Numbered from the stretch's first letter, positions 17,392 to 25,525 are shown. The stretch is 34,133 nt of DNA from Candidatus Nomurabacteria bacterium (GCA_016186435.1 JACPLQ010000014.1:6540-40672); one strand, 5' to 3'. A program made the numbers and translations. The notes: generated by a model not told the origin, from the sequence alone.

Positions 17392-17586
17392 ATGGCAAAA
17401 GATTGGTCAAAAATATACAAGAAATATAAAGGTCTGTGGGTCGCTATGTTAGACGACGAACAGACTGTAGTTGGTAGTGGTAAAACTCTCAAAGAAGCCC
17501 TCTCAAAGGCGCACAAAAAAGGATATGCTGATCCTATCATGAACCGTATGCCGGATAATCTTTCTCCCTACGTTGGTTTTTTATGA
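17392..17586 (+). CDS. Small protein of unknown function (DUF5678-like, tentative)
   Basis: YKGLWVAMLDDEQTVVGSGKTLKEALSKAHKKGY; TATAAT 6 nt before ATG. Confidence 0.55.
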   Translation: MAKDWSKIYKKYKGLWVAMLDDEQTVVGSGKTLKEALSKAHKKGYADPIMNRMPDNLSPYVGFL

Positions 17587-17984
17587 AATTCAACTATAAA
17601 CGCTATGGTCCTAATGTAATTAGGCCAGTTATAGAAGTAAAGATAAAATCAAATTCTCACACAATTAAATATCATGTTCTTGTGGATTCTGGCGCAGACA
17701 TGAGTTTATTCCATTCAGAAGTTGCAGAAGCCCTCGGTATTGATTTAAGTAAATGTAAAAAAGGGCTTATTACCGGAGTCGGTGGAAAATCTTCCGAATA
17801 TTTTTTGCATAAAGTTTCTGTGGAAGTGGGTGGCTGGGACCATGACATGGAGATTGGTTTTCTTCCTACTATCGCTGGTCGCTCTGCTCCGTATGGAATC
17901 GTGGGACAAAAAGGATTTTTTGAAAATTTTATTGTTAAATTTGATTTACAAAAAGAGGAAATAGAATTAAAAGCAAGACATTAA
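17583..17984 (+). CDS. Retropepsin-like aspartic protease domain protein
   Basis: VLVDSGADMSLFHSEVAEALGIDL...LPTIAGRSAPYGIVGQKGFFENFIVKFD. Confidence 0.7.
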   Translation: MKFNYKRYGPNVIRPVIEVKIKSNSHTIKYHVLVDSGADMSLFHSEVAEALGIDLSKCKKGLITGVGGKSSEYFLHKVSVEVGGWDHDMEIGFLPTIAGRSAPYGIVGQKGFFENFIVKFDLQKEEIELKARH

Positions 17985-18006
17985 TTACTGAGTTAGCTCA
18001 TGAGTT

Positions 18007-18189
18007 ATGGCAAGACCTACAAATTCAACTAGAAAAATAACGCGAGTCGGTAGAGCAAAATCTTTTTCAATAGTGATTCCGGCTGAAATTATGCGCTCGC
18101 TCGGCTGGCGGGAAAAACAGCGAGTCGTCGTTAAACGTGTCGCCCGCGGTGTTTCCATTATTGACGCGAAGACTAAAAAGAGGAAATAA
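18007..18189 (+). CDS. AbrB/MazE-like DNA-binding protein
   Basis: RKITRVGRAKSFSIVIPAEIMRSLGWREKQRVVVKRV. Confidence 0.65.
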   Translation: MARPTNSTRKITRVGRAKSFSIVIPAEIMRSLGWREKQRVVVKRVARGVSIIDAKTKKRK

Positions 18190-18202
18190 TTCTTCCACCT
18201 CC

Positions 18203-18227
18203 CTCCGCTAGGCAAGACCTAGCGGAG
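18203..18227 (+). terminator. Perfect stem-loop CTCCGCTAGG-CAAGA-CCTAGCGGAG after AbrB-like gene
   Basis: 10-bp stem; no T run, so terminator function is uncertain. Confidence 0.45.
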
Positions 18228-18319
18228 TACTCCTCAAGAGGAGAATGAACTCCGAAAGGCCTGCCTGTCCGGCAGTCAGGGGATTTTTGTTTCAATTTAA
18301 AAGGTGTTATAATTTATAT

Positions 18320-18631
18320 ATGAGTGACGAAATGCTGGATTTGAGCAAAAATGCGGAAATAGATAAAGCACTGAAAGAATTTGAAGCCAAGAATATGGAA
18401 GAAGCGGCGCAAAATGCGCCCATAGTCTCCAAGAACAGTGAGCGTCTCGGGCTGGTCGGCTGGGCCATGAAGCACTCCGGCGGGTTGATAAAAGACGAAA
18501 GGCAAATGGAATACATTCTTTTGGGGTTTGTTGTAGCGGCGATTGCCGTCTCACTGTTTTTAGTTTTTGGAGGAAAAAGTGAAAATATACCGCCACAAAT
18601 AATGATAGATACAGTACCCCCTAATATATGA
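18320..18631 (+). CDS. Small C-terminally membrane-anchored protein (paralog 1)
   Basis: AEIDKALKEFEAKNMEEAAQNAPIVSKNSERLGLVGWAMKHSGG plus TM helix; paralog at 19115. Confidence 0.7.
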   Translation: MSDEMLDLSKNAEIDKALKEFEAKNMEEAAQNAPIVSKNSERLGLVGWAMKHSGGLIKDERQMEYILLGFVVAAIAVSLFLVFGGKSENIPPQIMIDTVPPNI

Positions 18632-19086
18632 AAAACACAAAAACCATTAAGGGGTTTACTTTAATTGAATTGCTTGTAGTAGTTGCAATCATAGGACTAC
18701 TATCTTCTATTGTTATGGCTTCACTGAACACGGCAAGAGCAAAAGCTAGAGACGCCCAAAGAATTTCTAGTATCAAACAAGTTCAAACAGCCCTAGAGTT
18801 GTATTATGATACTAAAGGGTTTTACCCCGCTAGCCCTGATAGTCCATTCCCTGGTGGAGTAGTAACTGCTGCCTTGACTCCAAATTATATAAGTCAGATG
18901 CCAAAGGATCCTACGAATGTCGAACCGTACGTATATCGTTATTACAACAACAATAATTCAAGTTTTTACGCCATAAGAATAAATTACGAAATTAGAACCC
19001 CGGATTGCTATGTGTGCGGAGGGCCATCTGCGACATGCGCTTCAGGAAATAATAGTTGGTGGAGTTTACCTATGTGCGCATATTAG
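18628..19086 (+). CDS. Type IV prepilin-like protein (paralog 1)
   Basis: KGFTLIELLVVVAIIGLLSSIVMASLNTARAKARDAQR N-methylation motif. Confidence 0.9.
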   Translation: MKNTKTIKGFTLIELLVVVAIIGLLSSIVMASLNTARAKARDAQRISSIKQVQTALELYYDTKGFYPASPDSPFPGGVVTAALTPNYISQMPKDPTNVEPYVYRYYNNNNSSFYAIRINYEIRTPDCYVCGGPSATCASGNNSWWSLPMCAY

Positions 19087-19114
19087 AAATAAGGTATAAT
19101 TGATAAGACGGAAG

Positions 19115-19435
19115 ATGAATGAGAATACAGATATAAGTAAAGATGCGGAAATAAATCAGGCCCTGCAAGAATTTGAAGCCAAGAACACGGAGGAAGCGGC
19201 GCAGAATGCGCCCGTAGTTTCCAAAAACTATGAGCGTCTCGGGCTGGTAGGCTGGGTAGTGAAGCACTCTGGAGGAGTAATTAAGGATGAGGCAATAGCA
19301 GAATACGCGCTTTTAGCATTTGCCGCGGTGGCTACGGTTATTTCTCTGTTTTTATTTTTTGGCGGCAATGGTCAACAATTCAAAAAAGGTATGGAGGTAG
19401 AAATTGGGCCAGAATTAAACCAGGTTTCCCGCTGA
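19115..19435 (+). CDS. Small C-terminally membrane-anchored protein (paralog 2)
   Basis: AEINQALQEFEAKNTEEAAQNAPVVSKNYERLGLVGWVVKHSGG. Confidence 0.7.
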   Translation: MNENTDISKDAEINQALQEFEAKNTEEAAQNAPVVSKNYERLGLVGWVVKHSGGVIKDEAIAEYALLAFAAVATVISLFLFFGGNGQQFKKGMEVEIGPELNQVSR

Positions 19436-19454
19436 TGCGGCTTATTCAAAATTT

Positions 19455-20003
19455 ATGCTCAAGTATAAAATGCATAAAACAGGAGGATTTACTTTGATTG
19501 AACTTTTGGTCGTGGTATCCATTATTGGCCTTTTGGCGAGCGTGGTCATGACTTCCTTGAATAGCGCCCGGGCGAAAGCCAGGGATGCAAGGCGCCGAGC
19601 TGATACTACGCAAGTTAGAACCGCGCTTGAATTATATTATGCAAAATGTGGCACTTACATTGTCAAACAAAATTGTACCGGGACAGCATATGGCTCTAAT
19701 GGTACAGGATGGTTTAATTACTCTTATCCTGGGTCTGCGGGTTCGGTTGCGCAAGGATTGAAAGATGCTGGGGTTATCGGTGGAGTTACTATAGATCCTT
19801 CCGGACAAATAACATCAAACGGCACTACCCGCTCGGGCTATATGGTCTATGCAAATGCAAGCCACTATACTTTTTGGATAAATTTGGAAAATCCTACGGC
19901 TGCAGATATTGCCACGCAAAATTCCTGTTATTTTAGCCAATATGATAATTATCGAGCGACATTTTCTGTGGCTGCCCGAATGAATTATTGTGTTGGGCAG
20001 TAG
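19455..20003 (+). CDS. Type IV prepilin-like protein (paralog 2)
   Basis: GGFTLIELLVVVSIIGLLASVVMTSLNSARAKARDARRR. Confidence 0.9.
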   Translation: MLKYKMHKTGGFTLIELLVVVSIIGLLASVVMTSLNSARAKARDARRRADTTQVRTALELYYAKCGTYIVKQNCTGTAYGSNGTGWFNYSYPGSAGSVAQGLKDAGVIGGVTIDPSGQITSNGTTRSGYMVYANASHYTFWINLENPTAADIATQNSCYFSQYDNYRATFSVAARMNYCVGQ

Positions 20004-20282
20004 TAGCACAGTAAAGTAAGCTGTTATATTTCACTAGCAAGGACTGTCCTAGCTAGTTTGTCCTGGCTAGTTTTTTTAATTACTGAGTTAACTCAGGAGT
20101 TATTGTTCCTGCGTTATATTTGACTAAAAAGCAATTATTTGCTAGGATGCTTGTAAGGGATAGGGCTTTGATTAATCCGCTTTTCTCTTTTAGATTCAAT
20201 CTTTTCGCCCCTATTAAGGGGAGACTAGAGGGGTTTAAAGAAAAAAAGTGAGATATTAACAGAGCAGTCCCGCAAATTACTT

Positions 20283-20468
20283 ATGGCCAAAACATCCGTC
20301 AAAGCGCGAGCGGCAAAAAAGCCGAAATTTTCCACTAGGGCGAAAAACCGGTGTTTTAAGTGCGGGCGAGGCAACGCTTTCATGCGGGACTTCGGCATTT
20401 GCCGCATTTGCTTCAGAGAATTGGCGAATGAAGGCATGCTGCCGGGAGTCCGGAAATCAAGTTGGTAA
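20283..20468 (+). CDS. rpsN: 30S ribosomal protein S14, zinc-binding type
   Basis: [39 protein letters not shown]. Confidence 0.95.
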   Translation: MAKTSVKARAAKKPKFSTRAKNRCFKCGRGNAFMRDFGICRICFRELANEGMLPGVRKSSW

Positions 20469-20552
20469 TACGAAAAACATGCAAACGCTACAAAAAACTA
20501 CAAAAAATTTCGCAGACTTTCGTAAGTTTTCGAATAATTTTCGTATAATATA
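20466..20552 (+). repeat. Junction repeat copy 3 (rpsN/rpsH), more diverged
   Basis: taatacgaaaaacatgcaaacgctacaaaaaac...cgcagactttcgtaagttttcgaataattttcgtataat. Confidence 0.93.
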
Positions 20553-20939
20553 ATGGATTCAATTTCAAACATGATTATAATAATGAAGAATGCCCAGCTC
20601 GCAGGCCTTGAGACCGCGACCGTTCCTTATTCCAAACTGAAGGACGCCATCGGAACGTGTCTCAAAAAAGAGGGCTATATTTCCGAGGTAGCCAAAAAAG
20701 TAAAGAAGGGCCATCCAGTGCTCGAGATCCGGCTCATATACACTGACAAAAAACCCAGGATCACGGAAGTTGAGAGAATATCCAAACAGTCCCGCCGGGT
20801 TTATTTTAAAATGAAGGATATTCACACGATTCGTAACGGGTCGGGATTATTGGTGCTTTCCACACCCAAAGGAATTTTATCAGGAAAAGAGGCGCGCAAA
20901 GAGCAGGTCGGAGGTGAAGCCTTATTTAAAATTTGGTGA
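20553..20939 (+). CDS. rpsH: 30S ribosomal protein S8
   Basis: SNMIIIMKNAQLAG...GLLVLSTPKGILSGKEARKEQVGGEALFKIW. Confidence 0.95.
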   Translation: MDSISNMIIIMKNAQLAGLETATVPYSKLKDAIGTCLKKEGYISEVAKKVKKGHPVLEIRLIYTDKKPRITEVERISKQSRRVYFKMKDIHTIRNGSGLLVLSTPKGILSGKEARKEQVGGEALFKIW

Positions 20940-20945
20940 ATAATT

Positions 20946-21509
20946 ATGAGTAGAATCGGCAAACAAGAAATTTTAATACCGGCAGGCGTCAAAATCTCAC
21001 AGCAAGCTAGTGCTGGCGGCAATACTTTGACCGTGGCCGGCCCGAAAGGGAACCTATCCAAGATCTTCCGCGACGACATCACCATCTCCGTGGGCGACAA
21101 GGGCATAAAACTCGACATCAAGCGCAACGATAAATTTTCCAAGTCTCTTTGGGGCACTTATGCTTCCCACATAAAAAATATGATAGCAGGCGTCGCGATT
21201 CCATATCAAAAGAAATTGATATTGGAAGGAGTTGGATTCAAGTCGGAAGTCAAACCCGCCCGCGCAGGCGGGGGGAAAGAACTTCATTTCGCGCTTGGAT
21301 TTTCTCATCCGGTCATAATTCCAATCCCGGATACAATCATAGCGACAGCAGAAAAAAATAATATAACAATCACCGGTGTAGACAAAGAATTAGTAGGAAG
21401 CTTTACGGCGATGGTGCGAGCTCTTAAAAAGCCGGAACCATATAAGGGCAAGGGCATGCGCTACGAGAATGAGGTTATCAGGAGAAAACAAGGAAAGAAG
21501 ACTGTATAA
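20946..21509 (+). CDS. rplF: 50S ribosomal protein L6
   Basis: MSRIGKQEILIPAGVKI...GPKGNLSKIF...EPYKGKGMRYENEVIRRKQGKK. Confidence 0.95.
   Translation: MSRIGKQEILIPAGVKISQQASAGGNTLTVAGPKGNLSKIFRDDITISVGDKGIKLDIKRNDKFSKSLWGTYASHIKNMIAGVAIPYQKKLILEGVGFKSEVKPARAGGGKELHFALGFSHPVIIPIPDTIIATAEKNNITITGVDKELVGSFTAMVRALKKPEPYKGKGMRYENEVIRRKQGKKTV
21255..21272 (+). repeat. In-frame palindrome in rplF (encodes PARAGG)
   Basis: CCCGCC-CGCGCA-GGCGGG. Confidence 0.8.
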
Positions 21510-21512
21510 AAG

Positions 21513-21535
21513 TTTCGGGTGTTGGACACCCGAAA
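21513..21535 (+). repeat. Perfect hairpin TTTCGGGTGT-TGG-ACACCCGAAA between rplF and rplR
   Basis: 10-bp perfect stem. Confidence 0.9.
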
Positions 21536-21547
21536 GATAATAAAAAT

Positions 21548-21913
21548 ATGCAAAACAAAAATGACAAAAGAACAAGACTGAAGAAAAAAATAAGGGTAAA
21601 AATTTCCGGTACTGAAGCGCGTCCGCGCCTGACTGTTTTCCGTTCAAATAAATTTATATATGCGCAGGTTATTAACGACGCTATAGGTAAGACCTTGGCG
21701 CAAGCGAGCGACCTGCCTCGACTAGGCAAGGCGGGCGTAAAGCTTACAAAAGGCTCAAAGACAGAACGAGCAAAAGAAGTAGGCCGTATGATTGCTGAAG
21801 CTTGCGTAAAGATGAAAATCAAAAAAGTAGTTTTTGATCGCAACGCATTTAAATATACTGGACGAATAAAATTAGTAGCGGACGCTGCAAGAAGCAATGG
21901 TCTTGAGTTTTAA
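21548..21913 (+). CDS. rplR: 50S ribosomal protein L18
   Basis: ARPRLTVFRSNKFIYAQVINDAIGKTLAQAS...VVFDRNAFKYTGRIKLVADAARSNGLEF. Confidence 0.94.
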   Translation: MQNKNDKRTRLKKKIRVKISGTEARPRLTVFRSNKFIYAQVINDAIGKTLAQASDLPRLGKAGVKLTKGSKTERAKEVGRMIAEACVKMKIKKVVFDRNAFKYTGRIKLVADAARSNGLEF

Positions 21914-21931
21914 GGATTAAATTTTAATTAT

Positions 21932-22531
21932 ATGGATAAACCAAAACCAAAAGAAAATACAGGAACAGAAATAAGAGAAAAAAGAAATTCCGGAAGACGA
22001 GGCTCTTCTTTCAACAGAGTGAAGCCGGAATTTGACCAGAAGATCTTGGATATCAGGCGCGTGACTCGTGTCGTCGCCGGAGGGCGCAGATTTTCTTTCT
22101 CTGTGGCTCTTGTTGCCGGAGATAAGAAAGGGAGCGTGGGTCTGGGTCTTGGAAAAGCGGGAGACACGGCGCTTGCGATCAATAAAGCTCTTCGGAACGC
22201 AAAGAAAAACATGGTCAAGCTAAACCTTACGAAAACTATGTCTATTCCCCACGAGCTTTCCGCTAAATTTTCCAGTTCATCCGTGAAGCTAATACCCAAC
22301 AAGGGGCGAGGACTCGTGGCGGGTTCTGTTATTCGGGACATAATAAAACTTTCCGGCATGAAAGATATCACCGGAAAGATTTTATCTAACAGCAAGAACA
22401 AGCTCAACAACGCAAAGGCAGTCATGGGCGCGCTTTCTCAAATTTCTTCAAGATATACAAAATCCACTCCCGAAACTGTTGTTGTAGCCAATAAAGAAGT
22501 TGTAGCGGGAGAAGAAGTTACTAAACACTAG
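21932..22531 (+). CDS. rpsE: 30S ribosomal protein S5
   Basis: RVTRVVAGGRRFSFSVALVAGDKKGSVGLGLGKAGD. Confidence 0.96.
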   Translation: MDKPKPKENTGTEIREKRNSGRRGSSFNRVKPEFDQKILDIRRVTRVVAGGRRFSFSVALVAGDKKGSVGLGLGKAGDTALAINKALRNAKKNMVKLNLTKTMSIPHELSAKFSSSSVKLIPNKGRGLVAGSVIRDIIKLSGMKDITGKILSNSKNKLNNAKAVMGALSQISSRYTKSTPETVVVANKEVVAGEEVTKH

Positions 22532-22556
22532 AAGCTACAACCTAATACCTAATCAT

Positions 22557-22871
22557 ATGCAAATACATAATTTAAAAAGAAAACATAAGAATAAAGGACA
22601 CAGGCTGGTAGGGCGCGGCGGCAAGCATGCAAAAACATCCGGCCGAGGAGGCAAAGGACAGACAGCCCGAGCGGGAAATAAGCGACGTCCCGAGCTTCGT
22701 GATATCATTAAGAAGCTTCCAAAGAATAGAGGCTACCAGTTTAAGTCCATACAGAAAGTTTTGATGGTAGAAAAAAGCAAGCTCGTTTCCCAAAAAGACG
22801 GCAAGAGGGAAAAGTTTTCTGAGATCAGAAAAAGATTAGGTTTGAAGGGCAAAAAGATCAGAATTAAGTAA
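22557..22871 (+). CDS. rplO: 50S ribosomal protein L15, short form
   Basis: GHRLVGRGGKHAKTSGRGGKGQTARAGNKRRPE; 104 aa. Confidence 0.88.
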   Translation: MQIHNLKRKHKNKGHRLVGRGGKHAKTSGRGGKGQTARAGNKRRPELRDIIKKLPKNRGYQFKSIQKVLMVEKSKLVSQKDGKREKFSEIRKRLGLKGKKIRIK

Positions 22872-22872
22872 C

Positions 22873-24159
22873 ATGAACAATTTCCTGAATAAACTAAAAT
22901 TAATATGGACAGACACAAGTCTGCGAAGGCGAGTTGTTTTCGTGCTTTTTGCTTTGGTGATTTTCAGATTGCTTGCGGCTATTCCGATACCGGGAATTGA
23001 TACGCTTGCGCTCAGCAGGTTTCTCTCAAACAACCAATTTTTTGGAATTTTAAATATATTTTCCGGAGGAGGACTAACAAATCTTTCAATTATCATGCTC
23101 GGCGTTGGCCCCTATATTACCGGCTCTATTATCATGCAGCTTCTGACTATTATGGTTCCCGCGCTTAAAAGAATTTACCATGAAGAAGGTGAGGCCGGAC
23201 GAAAAAGATTTGCGCAATACTCGCGACTCTTGACCGTACCGCTTGCCGCCATCCAAGGATTCAGCCTTTTGTTTATCTTAGAACAGCAAAGCATTTTAGT
23301 AAACTTAACCGCGTTTGACAGAATCATTAACCTATTTATAATCATTGCGGGCTCGGTGCTCTTGATGTGGATAGGGGAGCTTGTGTCTGAATTTGGGATA
23401 GGAAATGGAGTATCTTTAATTATATTCGCTGGTATAGTTTCCCAGCTTCCGTCAACAATAGGTACTTTTATTTTTACCTATATTTATCCTACATTTGATT
23501 CCAGTATCTTGCCTACGTTGATTGGATTTCTCATAGCGGGCGTGCTCATTATAGCTGCCATTGTTCTTGTCACTGAAGCTGAGCGGCCTATACCCGTGAC
23601 CTATGCCAAAAGGGTCCGAGGCGCCAAAATGTACGGCGGCGGTTCCACTTATCTGCCGCTCCGAGTCAATCAGGCCGGCGTCATCCCCATCATCTTCGCT
23701 CTGTCCATCCTGCTTTTCCCGCAGATGATAGGGACTTTTCTGGCGCGTTTCTCCAATCCTATCATCGTAAAAATTTCCGGCGTGCTGTCGGCCTTTTCCC
23801 CGACCTCCGCGCTTTACGCTGTTCTTTATTTCATATTCGTCTTCTTGTTCACATATTTCTACACTGCGGTCACCTTTGACCCGGAAGCCCTGTCCCAAAA
23901 CCTCCAGAAAAACGGGGCTTTCATTCCGGGCATTCGGCCGGGTCCTTCCACTTCGGAATATATTTCCAAAGTGCTGACTCGCATCACTCTTTTGGGTGCC
24001 GTGTTCTTGGGTTTCATAGCGGTTCTGCCGCTCATCATGCAACGGGTGACCGGCATCGCAACACTGGCCATCGGCGGCACCTCTGTGCTCATCGTCGTCT
24101 CTGTGGTTCTAGACCTTATGAAAAAAGTGGACGCTCAAATCTCCATGCGGGAATACTAA
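22873..24159 (+). CDS. secY: Preprotein translocase subunit SecY
   Basis: AIPIPGID, GVGPYITGSIIMQLL, C-terminal VLDLMKKVDAQISMREY. Confidence 0.97.
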   Translation: MNNFLNKLKLIWTDTSLRRRVVFVLFALVIFRLLAAIPIPGIDTLALSRFLSNNQFFGILNIFSGGGLTNLSIIMLGVGPYITGSIIMQLLTIMVPALKRIYHEEGEAGRKRFAQYSRLLTVPLAAIQGFSLLFILEQQSILVNLTAFDRIINLFIIIAGSVLLMWIGELVSEFGIGNGVSLIIFAGIVSQLPSTIGTFIFTYIYPTFDSSILPTLIGFLIAGVLIIAAIVLVTEAERPIPVTYAKRVRGAKMYGGGSTYLPLRVNQAGVIPIIFALSILLFPQMIGTFLARFSNPIIVKISGVLSAFSPTSALYAVLYFIFVFLFTYFYTAVTFDPEALSQNLQKNGAFIPGIRPGPSTSEYISKVLTRITLLGAVFLGFIAVLPLIMQRVTGIATLAIGGTSVLIVVSVVLDLMKKVDAQISMREY

Positions 24160-24195
24160 TGTTTACTGGATTCACTGCCGTCAAGATAGTAAACA
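24160..24195 (+). repeat. 36-nt post-stop inverted repeat of secY (degenerate interior)
   Basis: TGTTTAC...GTAAACA, related to 24920-24955. Confidence 0.75.
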
Positions 24196-24295
24196 CTACT
24201 GCCTCACTCCGGGTTTGTGGATAACTTTCTTGCAAAATATTGATATTTACGTATGATAAGTATATATTATAAATATAATAAAAACGCTAGAAAAA

Positions 24296-24544
24296 ATGAA
24301 ACCTGTAACATTCACAAATAATATGTCCTATGATCTCATGCAATGGATAGAAAAGTATTCTGCCCGCGAGAAGCTGACTCGCAGGGCTGTCATAGAAGCA
24401 GCTCTTATGGAATTTCGCAAATCAGTTCGCCGAAAGGAATTTGCCGACTCGTTTAAAAAGGCATCTCTAGATAGAGATGTGAAGGGTATGGCAGAGGATG
24501 GCCTCGGGGATTATTTCAAACAACTTGCCTACCTCGAAAAATAA
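24296..24544 (+). CDS. Putative RHH-like antitoxin
   Basis: Small protein directly upstream of MazF-like toxin; MSYDLMQWIEKYSAREKLTRRAVIEAALMEF. Confidence 0.65.
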   Translation: MKPVTFTNNMSYDLMQWIEKYSAREKLTRRAVIEAALMEFRKSVRRKEFADSFKKASLDRDVKGMAEDGLGDYFKQLAYLEK

Positions 24545-24545
24545 A

Positions 24546-24878
24546 ATGTTTCAGAAGGAAATTTATTGGGCCGACCTAAATCCGACTCGGGGGAAAGAGC
24601 AAAAGGGCAGAAGGCCGGTAGTTATTATCTCCGGCAACACTATGAATAAAAATCTCGGCGTTTTTATCGTTTGCCCGATTTCGAGCAAAATTAAAAATTA
24701 TGCCGGTTGCGTAAAACTCCCGAAAAATAAAATCAACAAACTCGCCGAGGATTCTGAAGCCATATCTTTTCAGATACGCACGATAGCCAAAGAAAGAATG
24801 ATTAAAAAAATCGGTGAAATAACAGATGAACAGTTAAAAGAAATTTTTTACTCATTAAACGAAATATTTTATTATTAA
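24546..24878 (+). CDS. MazF/PemK-family toxin
   Basis: KEIYWADLNPTRGKEQKGRRPVVIISGNTMN...VCPISSK. Confidence 0.92.
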   Translation: MFQKEIYWADLNPTRGKEQKGRRPVVIISGNTMNKNLGVFIVCPISSKIKNYAGCVKLPKNKINKLAEDSEAISFQIRTIAKERMIKKIGEITDEQLKEIFYSLNEIFYY

Positions 24879-24955
24879 TGAAAAAAGTGGACGCCCAGAT
24901 CTCTATGTGCGAGTACTAATGTTTACCATACTGACGGCCGTTAGTATAGTAAACA
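24878..24955 (+). pseudogene. Second copy of secY 3' tail (MKKVDAQISMCEY-stop) plus 36-nt palindrome
   Basis: atgaaaaaagtggacgcccagatctctatgtgcgagtactaa vs secY 24118-24159; palindrome TGTTTAC-c-ATACT-g-ACGGCCGT-t-AGTAT-a-GTAAACA. Confidence 0.9.
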
Positions 24956-25525
24956 TCAGCGGCTGAGCCATTTTTTGTATTCCGAAACGACGAGATCGAC
25001 AACTTGCTCCAGGTTGTTTTTGTTTGTGTCAATAACGAGGTCGAAATTCTTTTTGTCGGTATGGTTCTCTATGCCGTAGAGGTCTTTGTATCTTTTTTTC
25101 TCGCTCTGGAGCCGTGCGTCTATTTTTGCCTGTATTTCTTCGGGGGAAGAGGAATTCTCGCTCTTTTTTCTGAGCGCGTTTTCGTTGAGGTTGTTAAGAA
25201 TTCTTTCGCGGGCGACTTCGGGTGACAGGTCTAGGTAAACCTTGAAAGATTCCGGTATCCAATGGAAGGCGAGGCGGGAATCAATAACTATTTTTTCTTC
25301 AGCTCCAGCCCTTCTTACTTCGTCGTCTATTTTTAAATCTATACTGTCGTCTGTTTGTGCTTTTTCACCAAGTTCATTGAGCGAGATACCCATATCCACT
25401 GCAAGTTGTCGCATAAAGTCACCAGAAGAGAAATGTCTAAAACCGAGCTCATTTGCAACCTTGTCTGCCGTACTGGACTTGCCGCTACCTAAAGTGCCGG
25501 TGATGGTGATGATTTCTTTACGCAT
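24956..25525 (-). CDS. cmk: Cytidylate kinase-like P-loop kinase
   Basis: ITITGTLGSGKSSTADKVANELGFRHFSSGDFMR. Confidence 0.7.
   Translation of the reverse strand: MRKEIITITGTLGSGKSSTADKVANELGFRHFSSGDFMRQLAVDMGISLNELGEKAQTDDSIDLKIDDEVRRAGAEEKIVIDSRLAFHWIPESFKVYLDLSPEVARERILNNLNENALRKKSENSSSPEEIQAKIDARLQSEKKRYKDLYGIENHTDKKNFDLVIDTNKNNLEQVVDLVVSEYKKWLSR

Noticed and set aside
23452-24042. Minus-strand 196-aa ORF antisense to secY
   Set aside because: Highly charged shadow ORF opposite hydrophobic SecY helices.
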